64,000 nt of DNA from Alphaproteobacteria bacterium (GCA_028279245.1 JANQOE010000033.1:1-64000), one strand, 5' to 3'; counted from the first letter of the stretch, positions 8,337 through 17,079 are shown. The notes: generated by a model not told the origin, from the letters alone. Program-made: numbers and translations.

Positions 8337-9387
8337 GATCCTCCTGATCTTCCTCGAAGAACTTGCGCCGCAGCACGTCGAGCCGCGGCATCGCACTCAA
8401 ACCCGGTAGCATATCGCGCCTGACAAAGTCGGTGCGCGCCGCGAGGCTGCTGGTATCGGGTTCCGGAAACTCGTCCTTCCACGCCTGCATCTTGACGGTG
8501 GCGGCGCACAGTCCCCCACCCAAGCCCTTGTAGCAGTCGCGGACGCGGAGCTTCATTTTGTCGAAAGCCGGCGCGGACAGGTCCCTCCACATCTCGTTGC
8601 TCTTTGTCTCAAAGTAGGAAAACAGTGCGTTGGCATTCTCCTGGAGGCCGCGGATCAGCTTCTCGATTGAGATGCAAGCTTTCACCAGATCGTTATCCGC
8701 GCCGTACTTCATCTCCCTAAGGTCCGCCAGGGCGGCCAGAAAGCTATCAAGGTCCGGCTCGACCTGCTCAAAGCCATATTCGTAGAAGGCCAGAGCGCTC
8801 GTCATATCTCCATAATCACCGACAAATACCGGCATCTCTCGAAGCTCGATTTGCAGTGCGTGTGCCAGCCAAATCAGATTTGCCTTCGCCTTCTCTGCCC
8901 TGTCATCGGCAAATACATCGGCCAGTGTCTCGGGCTGGGCGGCGTCCGCATCCGCTTCGCCATAGATGCGGTCCATCATGGGACGGGTGTAGCGCCGCAC
9001 ATGTTTTGCCACCCGCCTTCGGCATTCGGGCGAAACGCGAAGCATTTTCGCATCGACGGTCTTGATGCCGAGTTCCTGTAATGAGACGCGTAAACTGTAG
9101 ACGTCGTAGCTCGGCAGGCTGCACAAGCGCTTGATGATCATCATGTCGGCGTCCTGCCCGCCGCTCATGTCCATGACGTTCGGCAGTTCGCTGGGCGGGA
9201 TCTGCCCGCTGCCGGTCTGGCTGCCGGAGAAGAGCTCGATCACGCCTTGCAGTTGGGCGTTTTTGACGATGCGGGCGCGCCGTAGCGCCGGTGTTTCCAG
9301 TTGGATCATTGCCAACGGAAGTATGTGCGGCGCGTCGGTCTCCGTGTCAGAGGTGGTTGTTGCTTCGGCCCGTGTCTCGGTCGACAC
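8320..9387 (-). CDS. Conserved hypothetical protein, helical, unknown function
   Basis: A 355-residue cytoplasmic protein, predicted mostly alpha-helical (LRRARIVKNAQLQGVIELF; SFLAALADLREMKYG; ACISIEKLIRGLQENANALF). It has no signal peptide, membrane segment or recognised catalytic motif. I do not recognise the family. The GTG at 9387 is the likely start, because the frame upstream to 9549 has poor protein character; a Met 25 residues further in is an alternative. Its placement between a hybrid kinase and a response-regulator gene suggests a signalling accessory, but this is positional inference only. Confidence 0.7.
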   Translation of the reverse strand: MSTETRAEATTTSDTETDAPHILPLAMIQLETPALRRARIVKNAQLQGVIELFSGSQTGSGQIPPSELPNVMDMSGGQDADMMIIKRLCSLPSYDVYSLRVSLQELGIKTVDAKMLRVSPECRRRVAKHVRRYTRPMMDRIYGEADADAAQPETLADVFADDRAEKAKANLIWLAHALQIELREMPVFVGDYGDMTSALAFYEYGFEQVEPDLDSFLAALADLREMKYGADNDLVKACISIEKLIRGLQENANALFSYFETKSNEMWRDLSAPAFDKMKLRVRDCYKGLGGGLCAATVKMQAWKDEFPEPDTSSLAARTDFVRRDMLPGLSAMPRLDVLRRKFFEEDQEDPTQVH

Positions 9388-9603
9388 CCTTATACCATTC
9401 CTTTCGTGTAGTCCTTTCGGGTATACGCACAAGCCTGTTATTTGTCTCTCTATAATTGCATCGCCCTTGGGGCCGGCTGAGTGCGGCAAAAAAGGGACTC
9501 TGCTAACTGTGCGAACATCCGAGAAATGACACGCGTTTAGCCCGGGCAATCATGGTGTCCTTTGGCAGGACGTTGTGTTTGCAAAATGAAAACAGGGGGC
9601 CGC

Positions 9604-10287
9604 GTGGCGTCAGCTAGAGCCACCGTCGTTGTCGCGTCGTTTGCCTTGCGCCGTGATGCCCTTGCAGCTCTCCTGGAGAATGCCGGGTTCGAGGTGATTG
9701 CCCGCACACCGGACCCGCGCTCCGCACTGCTTGAGGTCGACCAGAAAGGGCTTGCGCCCCGGCTGCTGCTGGCCGACCTCCGCACCTGGACGTCCCAAGA
9801 TGTCGAAGCGCTCGAGCAGCTTCGCGGGAAGCACCGGGACGCAAGGATTGTGGTGCTGGCCGACCGCCTGAAACCACTGATAACGCAACAACTGTTGACG
9901 TCCGGTGTCGAAGGGTTCCTGACCCCTGACATTCGGGAGGCGGCCCTGCTCCGCTACCTTGAACTGATCTTGCTGGGCGAGCGTCTGTACCATCCGGACA
10001 TCCGCGCGCCAGGGCCGCAGCAGGAAGCGTTTCCATTTGCGAAGGATCACGCCGGCGGCACGACGCGCCTGTCGGGGCGCGAGCGCGAGGTATTGCAGCT
10101 CCTCGCCGGTGGACTTTCCAACAAACACATCGCCCGCAAGCTGGAAATCTCCGACGGCACGGTAAAGGTCTACGTACGGAACCTCTGCCGGAAGCTTGGC
10201 CAACGGAACAGGACGCAACTGGCAACTTGGGCGGTGGTGAACGATGCGCGGACCGGTTGGACGGATAGCGGCGAGTCGGCGGCCTAG
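9604..10287 (+). CDS. NarL/LuxR-type regulator with degenerate receiver
   Basis: A 227-residue DNA-binding regulator. The C-terminal LuxR HTH is complete (TRLSGREREVLQLLAGGLSNKHIARKL, then SDGTVKVYVRNLCRKLG). The N-terminal ~120 residues follow the receiver pattern, but the acidic pair after beta-1 is missing (VVVASFALRRD instead of the usual DDH). The phospho-acceptor loop reads LLLADLRTWTSQD, so an Asp remains without a normal pocket. Phosphorylation-independent action is plausible. The start GTG 9604 has AGGGGG upstream; ATG 9586 is the alternative. Confidence 0.85.
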   Translation: MASARATVVVASFALRRDALAALLENAGFEVIARTPDPRSALLEVDQKGLAPRLLLADLRTWTSQDVEALEQLRGKHRDARIVVLADRLKPLITQQLLTSGVEGFLTPDIREAALLRYLELILLGERLYHPDIRAPGPQQEAFPFAKDHAGGTTRLSGREREVLQLLAGGLSNKHIARKLEISDGTVKVYVRNLCRKLGQRNRTQLATWAVVNDARTGWTDSGESAA

Positions 10288-10291
10288 GCGG

Positions 10292-11080
10292 TCAGAAGCC
10301 GGGCAGGATTAGGAACGTCCCTCTGGGCAGGGTCTGGCGGGAGAAGGCGACGGTGGGTGTTTCGTTCGCCCGTACCTGGTAGCGCCCTTCGATCAGCGCG
10401 GCGAACTGGGCCAGCGCCCCCTGGCTGATGAAGTGCATCGGAATCACGACAGGGGCACCGATCTGCGCGACCACCTCGAACGCGGTCCGGTGAGACATGG
10501 TGAGGCCACCGTCGACCGGCACAAAGAGCACATCGATGATGCCGAGATCGGCCAGATGTTGGTCGGTCAACGCGTGGTGAAGATGGCCAAGGTGGGCAAT
10601 GCACAGGTCGCCGACCTCGAACACGAAGATGGAGTTGCCGTTATAGCGGGTGCCGCTGATGTCCCGGACGTTGGTTGGCACGTTGCGGACGAGCAGATCG
10701 TCCTTGGCCACCCGATGGGTTGCCATGCCGCCGTCGGGATCCCAGCCCCGCAGGATGAACTCCACACCTGGCTCAACGAGGTCCGTGTAGTGAGATGAAT
10801 GGGCGTTGTTCATCGTCACGATGTCGGGGGCCGATGCGACCCGGTGACTGCCGTTGTAGTCGGTAATCGCCGTTACGCCGGCGGCGGTCTCGATTAAAAA
10901 ACTTGAATGCCCAAGGAAGGTGATCTGGACCGTCGCGCCGTCCGGCAGTGATGCCGGGAGAAACCGGGCTTCGGTCTGGGCAACCGGAAAACACCCGGCG
11001 ACCGCGTTACCACCGGATAGCAGCACGAACAGTATGCCCGGCAATACCGCCTGCAGTGCAAGTCGTCGGAGAGCCGCCAT
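10292..11080 (-). CDS. Exported MBL-fold metal-dependent hydrolase
   Basis: A 262-residue protein with a cleavable signal peptide (MAALRRLALQ, hydrophobic core, cleavage near AVAG). The body is a metallo-beta-lactamase fold of the UlaG/YtnP-like class: ITFLGHSSFLIE strand, the metal motif NNAHSSHYTD, HLGHLHH and a late PMHF His. Periplasmic location is inferred from the signal. Substrate is unknown. It is 4 bp from the convergent regulator stop. The ATG at 11080 is preceded by GGTGGA; the longer frame to 11137 would spoil the signal peptide. Confidence 0.82.
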   Translation of the reverse strand: MAALRRLALQAVLPGILFVLLSGGNAVAGCFPVAQTEARFLPASLPDGATVQITFLGHSSFLIETAAGVTAITDYNGSHRVASAPDIVTMNNAHSSHYTDLVEPGVEFILRGWDPDGGMATHRVAKDDLLVRNVPTNVRDISGTRYNGNSIFVFEVGDLCIAHLGHLHHALTDQHLADLGIIDVLFVPVDGGLTMSHRTAFEVVAQIGAPVVIPMHFISQGALAQFAALIEGRYQVRANETPTVAFSRQTLPRGTFLILPGF

Positions 11081-11166
11081 CGTCGTCCACCCGAACTGTG
11101 CAGAGCTACTATAGCTCGCCGCGAGACAACGGGCCAACGGTGTCGGTCAAGCGTTCAGGGCACGCG

Positions 11167-11934
11167 TTAGTGAAGGTTCTCGACTTTACCTTGTTCGGGC
11201 AGCTTGCCGAGGATGATCATTCCCAAAACGTCGTCCTTGGTGACCTCGGTCGTTCGTCTAGTGCCGACCAGTTGTCCGTTTTTCATGACTGATACCCGGT
11301 CAGAAAGGTCAAACACGTCGTGTAAGTCGTGGCTGACCAGGAATATGCCGATCCCTTCCTTCTTCAGCTGCTTGATCAGATCCGCGACCATCGCCGTCTC
11401 GTGGGGTCCCAGAGCGGCGGTCGGTTCGTCCATGATGAGGATCTTGGCATCGAAATAGACCGCGCGGGCGATCGCGACGGACTGGCGCTGACCACCGGAC
11501 ATGGTCCGGACGGCGTCCTTGATGTTCTTGAAATTGGGGTTGAGGCGCTGGATGACCCTCCGGGTCTCCGCCTCCATCCGATCGTCATCCAAGGTGCCAA
11601 CGCCGGTCATCAGTTCGCGGCCGAGGAACAGATTCGCCGGGGCGTCTAAGTTGTCCGCAAGCGCCAGCGTCTGGTAGATGGTCTCGATGCCCTGTTCGTG
11701 GGCCGCCCGCGGGTTGTCGATGTCGACATGCTTGCCGTTGATGAGGATTTCTCCCCCATCCGGGCGGTGTGCCCCGGACAGAATCTTCATCAGCACGGTC
11801 TTGCCCGCCCCGTTGTGCCCCAGCAGACCGACCACTTCCCCGGGATAGAGGTCGACCGAAACACCGCTGACCGCATGCACACCGCCGAAGCGTTTATGCA
11901 TGTTTTTCATTTCGACGAGTGGCACGTCCGACAT
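11167..11934 (-). CDS. CUT2-type sugar ABC transporter ATP-binding protein (orphan)
   Basis: A 255-residue ATPase like FrcA of the sugar CUT2 class, with a single nucleotide-binding domain. It has Walker [10 protein letters not shown]-loop IYQTLAL, signature MSGGQRQ, Walker B ILIMDEP and H-switch VSHD. No CUT2 permease or solute-binding gene lies next to it or elsewhere in the window. The genes on each side are an exported MBL protein and the divergent Gfo/Idh gene, so its partners must lie elsewhere or are lost. It may serve a sugar or polyol also handled by the adjacent oxidoreductase. Confidence 0.9.
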   Translation of the reverse strand: MSDVPLVEMKNMHKRFGGVHAVSGVSVDLYPGEVVGLLGHNGAGKTVLMKILSGAHRPDGGEILINGKHVDIDNPRAAHEQGIETIYQTLALADNLDAPANLFLGRELMTGVGTLDDDRMEAETRRVIQRLNPNFKNIKDAVRTMSGGQRQSVAIARAVYFDAKILIMDEPTAALGPHETAMVADLIKQLKKEGIGIFLVSHDLHDVFDLSDRVSVMKNGQLVGTRRTTEVTKDDVLGMIILGKLPEQGKVENLH

Positions 11935-12018
11935 TGCTCTGATCCCGGCGATTTTGATTGTGAGTATGTTCTATCGAAGCCGACCGCTGCAACAAACACT
12001 AAGCCGAGCACGAGTTGC

Positions 12019-12035
12019 TGCACCGCGCTGGTGCA
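12019..12035. promoter_or_regulatory. Inverted repeat in divergent intergenic region (possible operator)
   Basis: TGCACC (12019-12024) and GGTGCA (12030-12035) form a perfect 6-bp inverted repeat with a 5-bp spacer. It sits between the divergent CUT2 ATPase and Gfo/Idh genes, a natural place for a shared operator. No regulator gene is adjacent, so the binding protein is unknown. Chance occurrence is possible. Confidence 0.35.
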
Positions 12036-12148
12036 AACCCATTGCAAGCAAAATGAAGCGCAACGCCGGTGGCGCCCTGGTGACAAGACCCGGGAAATGG
12101 TTAATGTCCGCGCGGGCGGGCGACACGCCCGAAGACTGGGAGGGAGCT

Positions 12149-13339
12149 GTGGATACGAATCCGGTGGTCGAGACACTTGGGCGCCGATTGCGCCTGGCGG
12201 TTATCGGTGGCGGGCCGGGCTCGTTCATTGGCGCGATGCACCGGACGGCCGCGCGGCTGGATGACCGATATGAGATTGTTGGCGCGGCGCTGTCGTCCAA
12301 TCCCGAGCGGGGACGCCAGGCCGCACTGAACATCGGTGTTGCGGCGGACCGCGCCTATGGCTCTGGGGCCGACCTGATCGCCGGCGAAGCCGGACGCGAC
12401 GATGGGGCGGACGTTATCGCGATCATGACGCCAAACGACACCCATCATGAGTACAGTGTGGCGGCGCTGCGGAAGGGGTTTGACGTCATCTGCGACAAGC
12501 CGCTCGCCAACTCTTTGGAAGACGCGCTCGATATCGTCCGAACGGTCCGGGAAACCGGCCTGGTTTTCGCCCTGACCCACAATTACACGGGCTACCCGAT
12601 GGTGCGGCAGGCACGATCGATGGTGGCCGACGGCCAGCTCGGCGAAATCCGGTTGGTCCAGGTGGAATATGTGCAGGGCGGCAAAGCCGCGGAGAATGAT
12701 CCGGACCCAGCCGCCGGCCCCCTCCCCTGGCGGTACGACCCGGCGCGCAGCGGGCCATCCCTCATCATGGGCGATATCGGTACCCACGCGCACAACCTTG
12801 TGTCCTTTGTCACCGGGGTGGAGGTGGCGGAGATCTCGGCAGAGGTTGGGGCGATCGTCCCCAATCGCCAGGTCGATGACTATGCCGGGGCGCTGTTGCG
12901 GTTCGCCAACGGCGCGCGCGGCTGCATGTGGGTCACCCAGGCGGCGGCCGGGGTTGAGAATTCCTTGAAGCTTCGCGTCTCGGGCACCAAGGGGAGCATC
13001 CAGTGGTGGCAAGAGCATCCCAACATCATGGATTTCTTGCCGATCGACGGACCGGCGCAGATCCGCACGCGCAACGGGCCGGGCGCCTCGCCGCTTTCCG
13101 TGCGGGGGAGCCGCGTGCTTAAGGGTCACCCCGAGGGGTTCCACGAGGGCTTCGCGAACATCTACACGGACGCCTCCGAAGCAATCGCCGCACGGCGTGC
13201 TGGCGGCGCGGCAGACCCCCTCGCCCTGCACTTTCCGACCGCCGAGGACGGCGCGCGGGGGGTCAAGTTTGTGCGAGCCGCAATAGACTCATCAAATGCA
13301 AACGGCGCGTGGACAGACTGCCGCCTCACCCTGGACTGA
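12149..13339 (+). CDS. Gfo/Idh/MocA family oxidoreductase
   Basis: A 396-residue NAD(P)-dependent sugar or polyol dehydrogenase. It has the N-terminal Rossmann motif LAVIGGGPGSFIGAMH, the catalytic-region motif CDKPLA in place of EKP, HNYTGYPM, and the C-terminal alpha/beta substrate domain with MGDIGTHAHNL. GTG 12149 follows an excellent GGAGG site; the longer frame to 11900 lacks homology. The downstream amidohydrolase starts 4 bp after its stop, so the two are an operon, fitting dehydrogenation of a sugar to a lactone followed by lactone handling. Substrate is not determinable. Confidence 0.9.
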   Translation: MDTNPVVETLGRRLRLAVIGGGPGSFIGAMHRTAARLDDRYEIVGAALSSNPERGRQAALNIGVAADRAYGSGADLIAGEAGRDDGADVIAIMTPNDTHHEYSVAALRKGFDVICDKPLANSLEDALDIVRTVRETGLVFALTHNYTGYPMVRQARSMVADGQLGEIRLVQVEYVQGGKAAENDPDPAAGPLPWRYDPARSGPSLIMGDIGTHAHNLVSFVTGVEVAEISAEVGAIVPNRQVDDYAGALLRFANGARGCMWVTQAAAGVENSLKLRVSGTKGSIQWWQEHPNIMDFLPIDGPAQIRTRNGPGASPLSVRGSRVLKGHPEGFHEGFANIYTDASEAIAARRAGGAADPLALHFPTAEDGARGVKFVRAAIDSSNANGAWTDCRLTLD

Positions 13340-13343
13340 CTAA

Positions 13344-14186
13344 GTGGCTGCAGCAAAACCGGAACTGAAGGCGCCGAGCGGGTCTTGCGACACCCACATG
13401 CACATCGTCTACCCGGAGGAAACATTTCCGTTTGCCCCCGGTCACGAAGGGATCTTTCCGGAAGCGCCGCTTGAAGACTATGTCGCCACTGCGCGGCGAC
13501 TGGGCATCGAGCGATGCGTCATGACCCAGACCCCGGCCTACGAGATGGACAATGGCTGGGTGCTGGCGGCGATGGCCGAGTTCGGCCCCAATGCGCGGGG
13601 GATCGTGACGCTTGAGGCCGACGTTGAGATCGAGCAGATGGAAGCTTTGGATGACCTAGGGGTCCGCGGCGCCTGCTTCCATATGTTGCAAGGCGGGTGG
13701 CACGAGTGGCCCGAGATCCCGGAGATTGCCGAGAAAGCTGCCGAAGTGGGCTGGCATGTGCAAGTCCAGTTGGACGGGTTGAAACTGCCGGGGCGGCTGT
13801 CGCTGTTGGAAGCCTTGCCGACGACGATCGTCATCGATCACATCGGCAAGTTCCAAACCCAGGTCGGGATCGATCACCCGAGCTTCAAAGCCCTGTTGCG
13901 CCTGCTGGAGAGCGGCGCCTGCTATGTGAAACTATCGGCACCCTACGAGTCCACCTGGTCGGACTATCCATACATGGAAGACTCCGGTGCGCTTGCGAAA
14001 GAACTAATCCGCGTTGCGCCGGACCGGATGCTATGGGCCAGCAACTGGCCGCATCTTGGCGTGTCCGATCCGGCCAGCAAGCCGGACGATGCACGCTTGC
14101 TCGACACCCTGCTGCACTGGACCGGCGATGAGGCTGTGCGCGACAAGATCCTCCGGGACAATCCGGCACGGTTGTACGGCTTCTAG
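13344..14186 (+). CDS. Amidohydrolase family 2 protein (sugar-lactonase/isomerase-like)
   Basis: A 280-residue TIM-barrel amidohydrolase related to 2-pyrone-4,6-dicarboxylate hydrolase and D-galactarolactone isomerase. It has the N-terminal metal motif CDTHMHIVYP, the VIDHIG strand, YVKLSAPYE and the C-terminal LWASNWPHLG (Trp-Pro-His) near the active site. Start is GTG 13344. Together with the Gfo/Idh enzyme it suggests oxidation of a carbohydrate and hydrolysis or isomerisation of the lactone. Family assignment is firm; the reaction is inferred. Confidence 0.88.
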   Translation: MAAAKPELKAPSGSCDTHMHIVYPEETFPFAPGHEGIFPEAPLEDYVATARRLGIERCVMTQTPAYEMDNGWVLAAMAEFGPNARGIVTLEADVEIEQMEALDDLGVRGACFHMLQGGWHEWPEIPEIAEKAAEVGWHVQVQLDGLKLPGRLSLLEALPTTIVIDHIGKFQTQVGIDHPSFKALLRLLESGACYVKLSAPYESTWSDYPYMEDSGALAKELIRVAPDRMLWASNWPHLGVSDPASKPDDARLLDTLLHWTGDEAVRDKILRDNPARLYGF

Positions 14187-14246
14187 GGTAACCGCCTAAA
14201 ACCGGGGTCAATCGAATCGCTTAGACGTCGGCGTTGCCGGGTCAGA

Positions 14247-14525
14247 TTAGCTCCGCAACGCCGCCTCCACCCACAGCCCGGTAAGCAGCAAATTCACATC
14301 CCGGCCGGCGGGGAGACTCAGCGCTGGAACACCAGCAATCGAGGCGGGCCGGCTGTTTCGGATGTTACGAAAGAAGGCGGCGGCCGCATCGGGTCTCCGC
14401 GTCCAGCCGGCGTGTTCTTTGGCCCGGTCAAAACATGACCCGACATAGTCAACTACCGACGGTCGGCCGGACCTGAGCTGGTCGCGCAGGTTGGCAAGCT
14501 TGCCAACGCCTTTCCGTCCGGTGGT
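14247..14525 (-). pseudogene. Amidase (amidase signature family) relic, internally deleted
   Basis: A 93-codon open frame between TAA codons, with no plausible start. The first part resembles the N-terminus of amidases (LRDQLRSGRPSVVDYV then SCFDRAKEHAGW, the usual loop after which an acyl-amide enzyme continues). The last part resembles the C-terminus (ASIAGVPALSLPAG, then LLLTGLWVEAALRS). The Ser-Ser-Lys catalytic core is absent, as if some 300 residues were deleted. It lies in the gap upstream of the LacI gene. The identification is mine from pattern resemblance and needs a search to confirm. Confidence 0.55.
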
Positions 14526-14582
14526 TTAGGAGGTCTTCACGAGCGCCCCGGTGCTCTCAGCTTTCCATCATTTGCATGCTTG

Positions 14583-14611
14583 TTGCGCCCCAAAGCGGTT
14601 TGGGTTACATT
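14583..14611 (+). promoter_or_regulatory. Predicted promoter of the LacI-ABC operon
   Basis: TTGCGC (14583-14588) and TACATT (14606-14611) are spaced 17 bp. Operator 1 fills the spacer exactly, and operator 2 begins at the predicted transcript start. Both hexamers are weak matches, so the call depends on the operator arrangement. Confidence 0.45.
14589..14604. promoter_or_regulatory. LacI-type operator 1
   Basis: CCCAAA-GCGG-TTTGGG is a perfect 6-bp inverted repeat with a 4-bp centre, in the form typical of LacI-family sites. It lies within the predicted promoter spacer. Likely bound by the adjacent LacI-family protein. Confidence 0.6.
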
Positions 14612-14617
14612 TTTTCT

Positions 14618-14635
14618 TACCAAAGGGTTTTGGTA
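14618..14635. promoter_or_regulatory. LacI-type operator 2
   Basis: TACCAAA-GGGT-TTTGGTA is a perfect 7-bp inverted repeat with the same 4-bp spacing and shared CCAAA/TTTGG core as operator 1. The two centres are 30 bp apart, so both lie on the same DNA face. It ends 7 bp before the regulator ATG. Confidence 0.65.
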
Positions 14636-14642
14636 GAAATAA

Positions 14643-15692
14643 ATGGACCTGAAGACACTAGCAACACAGCTAGGTCTTTCAATGACGACCGTCTCGCGGG
14701 CCCTGAACGGCTATGATGACGTTAGCGAGACTACGCGAGCGCGGGTTATTGATGCGGCCCAAGCTGCGGGATACCGGCCCAATCCGGTGGCCCGGCGGCT
14801 GGCCCTCGGGCGAGCCGAAGCGATCGGACTGGTACTGCCGCGGTCGGTTGGTGACTTCGTGGACCCGTTCTTTACCGAGCTGCTGCGGGGCATGGCCTCC
14901 GTCTTCGAGGACGCAAATCTCGACCTGATCGTCACCGCTGCACCGGAAGGTCCGGCGGAGCTTCGGGTCTATCGGCGCCTGGTCGAAGGCCGCCGGGTCG
15001 ACGGCCTGATCGTCGCGCGAACACGCTCACACGATGAGCGCATCGAGTATTTACTGGACCAGGACTTTCCGTTCGTCTGTCATGGCAGAACCGGGAGCGA
15101 CCGGCCGCACGCCTATTTGGACATGGACAATGAAGGCGGCTTCCTGGAGGCAACGCAGCGCCTGATTGGGCTCGGCCACCGGCGGATCGCCCTGATCAAC
15201 GCGCCGATGAACCTGGCCTTCGCGCAGGCGCGGCTAATAGGTTACGAGCGGGCCCACGCCGATGCCGGCATCGAAATCGACCGGACGATCCTCTGTGAAA
15301 GCGATCTCAACGAGGAGAGCGGGCACGACATCGCGAACCGGCTGCTGGACTTTGATGAACCGCCGACCGCGATGCTTTGCGCCAGCGACTTCACGGCGCT
15401 TGGCGTAATGCGGGCGGTGAAGGCGCGTGGGCTGGAAATCGGCGTCGACGTTTCGATCATCGGATATGACGACATTCCGCTGGCGCAGTACGCGGACCCG
15501 CCGCTCACGACGATGCACCAGCAGATCCATCGCGGCGGCGCGCGGGTTGCCGAGATGCTGTTGGCAAGACTGGCGGGTACCCCTCCGGAAGACCTGCAGG
15601 AAGTCTGGCCGCCACGCTTGGTGAGCCGGGCGACGGATGGGCCCGCCAAGCCCATCAAAACACCACAAGAGTTTGTCGAAGCAACAACTTGA
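14643..15692 (+). CDS. LacI family transcriptional regulator of the sugar operon
   Basis: A 349-residue repressor. The N-terminal HTH (LKTLATQLGLSMTTVSRALNGYDDVSETTRARV) and hinge helix (NPVARRLALGR) are typical of LacI/GalR. A periplasmic-binding-protein-like effector domain spans about 60-335. It is close in context to AglR of rhizobial alpha-glucoside operons. It is the first gene of the operon and likely autoregulated through the two operators upstream. The next gene follows after 21 bp. No Shine-Dalgarno is obvious at the ATG. Confidence 0.93.
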   Translation: MDLKTLATQLGLSMTTVSRALNGYDDVSETTRARVIDAAQAAGYRPNPVARRLALGRAEAIGLVLPRSVGDFVDPFFTELLRGMASVFEDANLDLIVTAAPEGPAELRVYRRLVEGRRVDGLIVARTRSHDERIEYLLDQDFPFVCHGRTGSDRPHAYLDMDNEGGFLEATQRLIGLGHRRIALINAPMNLAFAQARLIGYERAHADAGIEIDRTILCESDLNEESGHDIANRLLDFDEPPTAMLCASDFTALGVMRAVKARGLEIGVDVSIIGYDDIPLAQYADPPLTTMHQQIHRGGARVAEMLLARLAGTPPEDLQEVWPPRLVSRATDGPAKPIKTPQEFVEATT

Positions 15693-15713
15693 TCTCACCA
15701 TGGGAGGAGAAAG

Positions 15714-17066
15714 ATGAAGCGAAACCCCCTAGTACCGACGGTGCTGTTAACGTCAGGCCTTGCGCTGATGGCAGCGACCGCGGCGGAAGCCCAGAGCATC
15801 CGGTTCTGGACCTCGGAGAACCAGCCGGCGCGCATTGAGCGTCAGGAGAAACTGGCGGCCGACTTCGAGGCCAAGACGGGTATTGCCGTCGAAGTCATTC
15901 CGGTCGAGGAAAGCGACACCGGCACGCGGGCGACGGCAGCCTTTGCGGCAGGCGACCTACCCGATGTCATCATGCATTCCGTGCAGTTCCTGCTGCCGTG
16001 GACGCAGGCTGGCATTCTGGACAGCGAGGCCGCGACCGAAGTCATCGATGAGCTGGGGCGAGACACGTTCGCCCCAGGTGCCCTAGGAATGGCCAGTGTC
16101 GAGGATGAATTCGCATCCGTGCCGGTCGACGGCTGGACGCAGATGGTCGTCTACCGGAAAGATCTGTTCGAGGAGAAAGGCTTGGCACCGCCGGCCACGT
16201 TCGAGGCGATGCAGACCGCGATTGAAGCGCTGCATAACCCGCCGGAGATGTTTGGCTTCGTCACCGCGACGAAGATCGACGAGCAGTACATGATGCAGCT
16301 CATCGAGCATCTCTCGCTGGCCAACGGCTATTCGCCGGTCGCGGACGACGGCTCGATCAATATCGACGCCACGAAACTCAAGGAAATCCTCGAGTTCTAC
16401 AAAGCCACCGCCGAAGCGTCCCCAGAAGGCGAGCTGTTCTGGCAGCAGTCGCGCGAAATGTACTTCGCGGGGCAAACGCCAATGATCATTTGGTCGCCCT
16501 TCATCATGGACGAGCTTGCCGGGCTGAGAGACGCCGTGCCGGTGACAGCGGTCGACGACCCGACCAGCAGTGAACTCGCCGAGAAGACCGGGTTCATCAC
16601 GACCCTGGCCGGTCCTTCAAACGCGGACGGCGCGGCCTGGGCTGACATCCGCTACTTCGGCATCACCGCTGACGCGGATACGGATTCGGCAGCCGAGTTC
16701 GTCAAGTTCGCGCTGAGCGAAGGCTATGGCGAGATCCTCGGCATCGCCCCGGAAGGCAAATTCCCCATCCGCCGCGGCGATGGCGATGATGCCAACAAGT
16801 TCCAGGATCTGTGGGCGAGCTTGCCGGTTGGCGTCGACCGTAAGGCACCGTTGGCCGACATCTATTCGCAAGACGTCATCGACAACATCGTCGCTGGGTT
16901 ATCGACCGGCGACCGTTGGGGTGTTGCCAACGGCCAGCTGGAGCGGGCGTCAAAGATCATCAACAGCCAGGTCTTTGCCCGCGTATTCCGCCGCTACATC
17001 GACGATGAGATCAGCGCCGATGAAGCGGTCGCGGAGTTAGAGTCGCAACTCGCCGACATCGAATAA
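15714..17066 (+). CDS. Sugar ABC transporter substrate-binding protein (AglE-like)
   Basis: A 450-residue periplasmic solute-binding protein of the CUT1 class. The signal peptide (MKRNPLVPT, hydrophobic core) ends near AEAQ. The mature start SIRFWTSENQPARIERQE and ADLPDVIMHSV are typical of maltose/trehalose/alpha-glucoside binders. GGGAGGAG precedes the ATG. It is part of an operon with two permeases, a GH63-like hydrolase and an ATPase. A stable hairpin follows its stop. By context the ligand is an alpha-glycoside such as glucosylglycerate or glucosylglycerol, not proven. Confidence 0.92.
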   Translation: MKRNPLVPTVLLTSGLALMAATAAEAQSIRFWTSENQPARIERQEKLAADFEAKTGIAVEVIPVEESDTGTRATAAFAAGDLPDVIMHSVQFLLPWTQAGILDSEAATEVIDELGRDTFAPGALGMASVEDEFASVPVDGWTQMVVYRKDLFEEKGLAPPATFEAMQTAIEALHNPPEMFGFVTATKIDEQYMMQLIEHLSLANGYSPVADDGSINIDATKLKEILEFYKATAEASPEGELFWQQSREMYFAGQTPMIIWSPFIMDELAGLRDAVPVTAVDDPTSSELAEKTGFITTLAGPSNADGAAWADIRYFGITADADTDSAAEFVKFALSEGYGEILGIAPEGKFPIRRGDGDDANKFQDLWASLPVGVDRKAPLADIYSQDVIDNIVAGLSTGDRWGVANGQLERASKIINSQVFARVFRRYIDDEISADEAVAELESQLADIE

Positions 17067-17079
17067 CGACTGCTGCAAT

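Noticed and set aside
9388-9549. Upstream extension of the unknown protein at 8320-9387
   Set aside because: The added residues lack coding character and an internal GTG fits better, so the extension was dropped.
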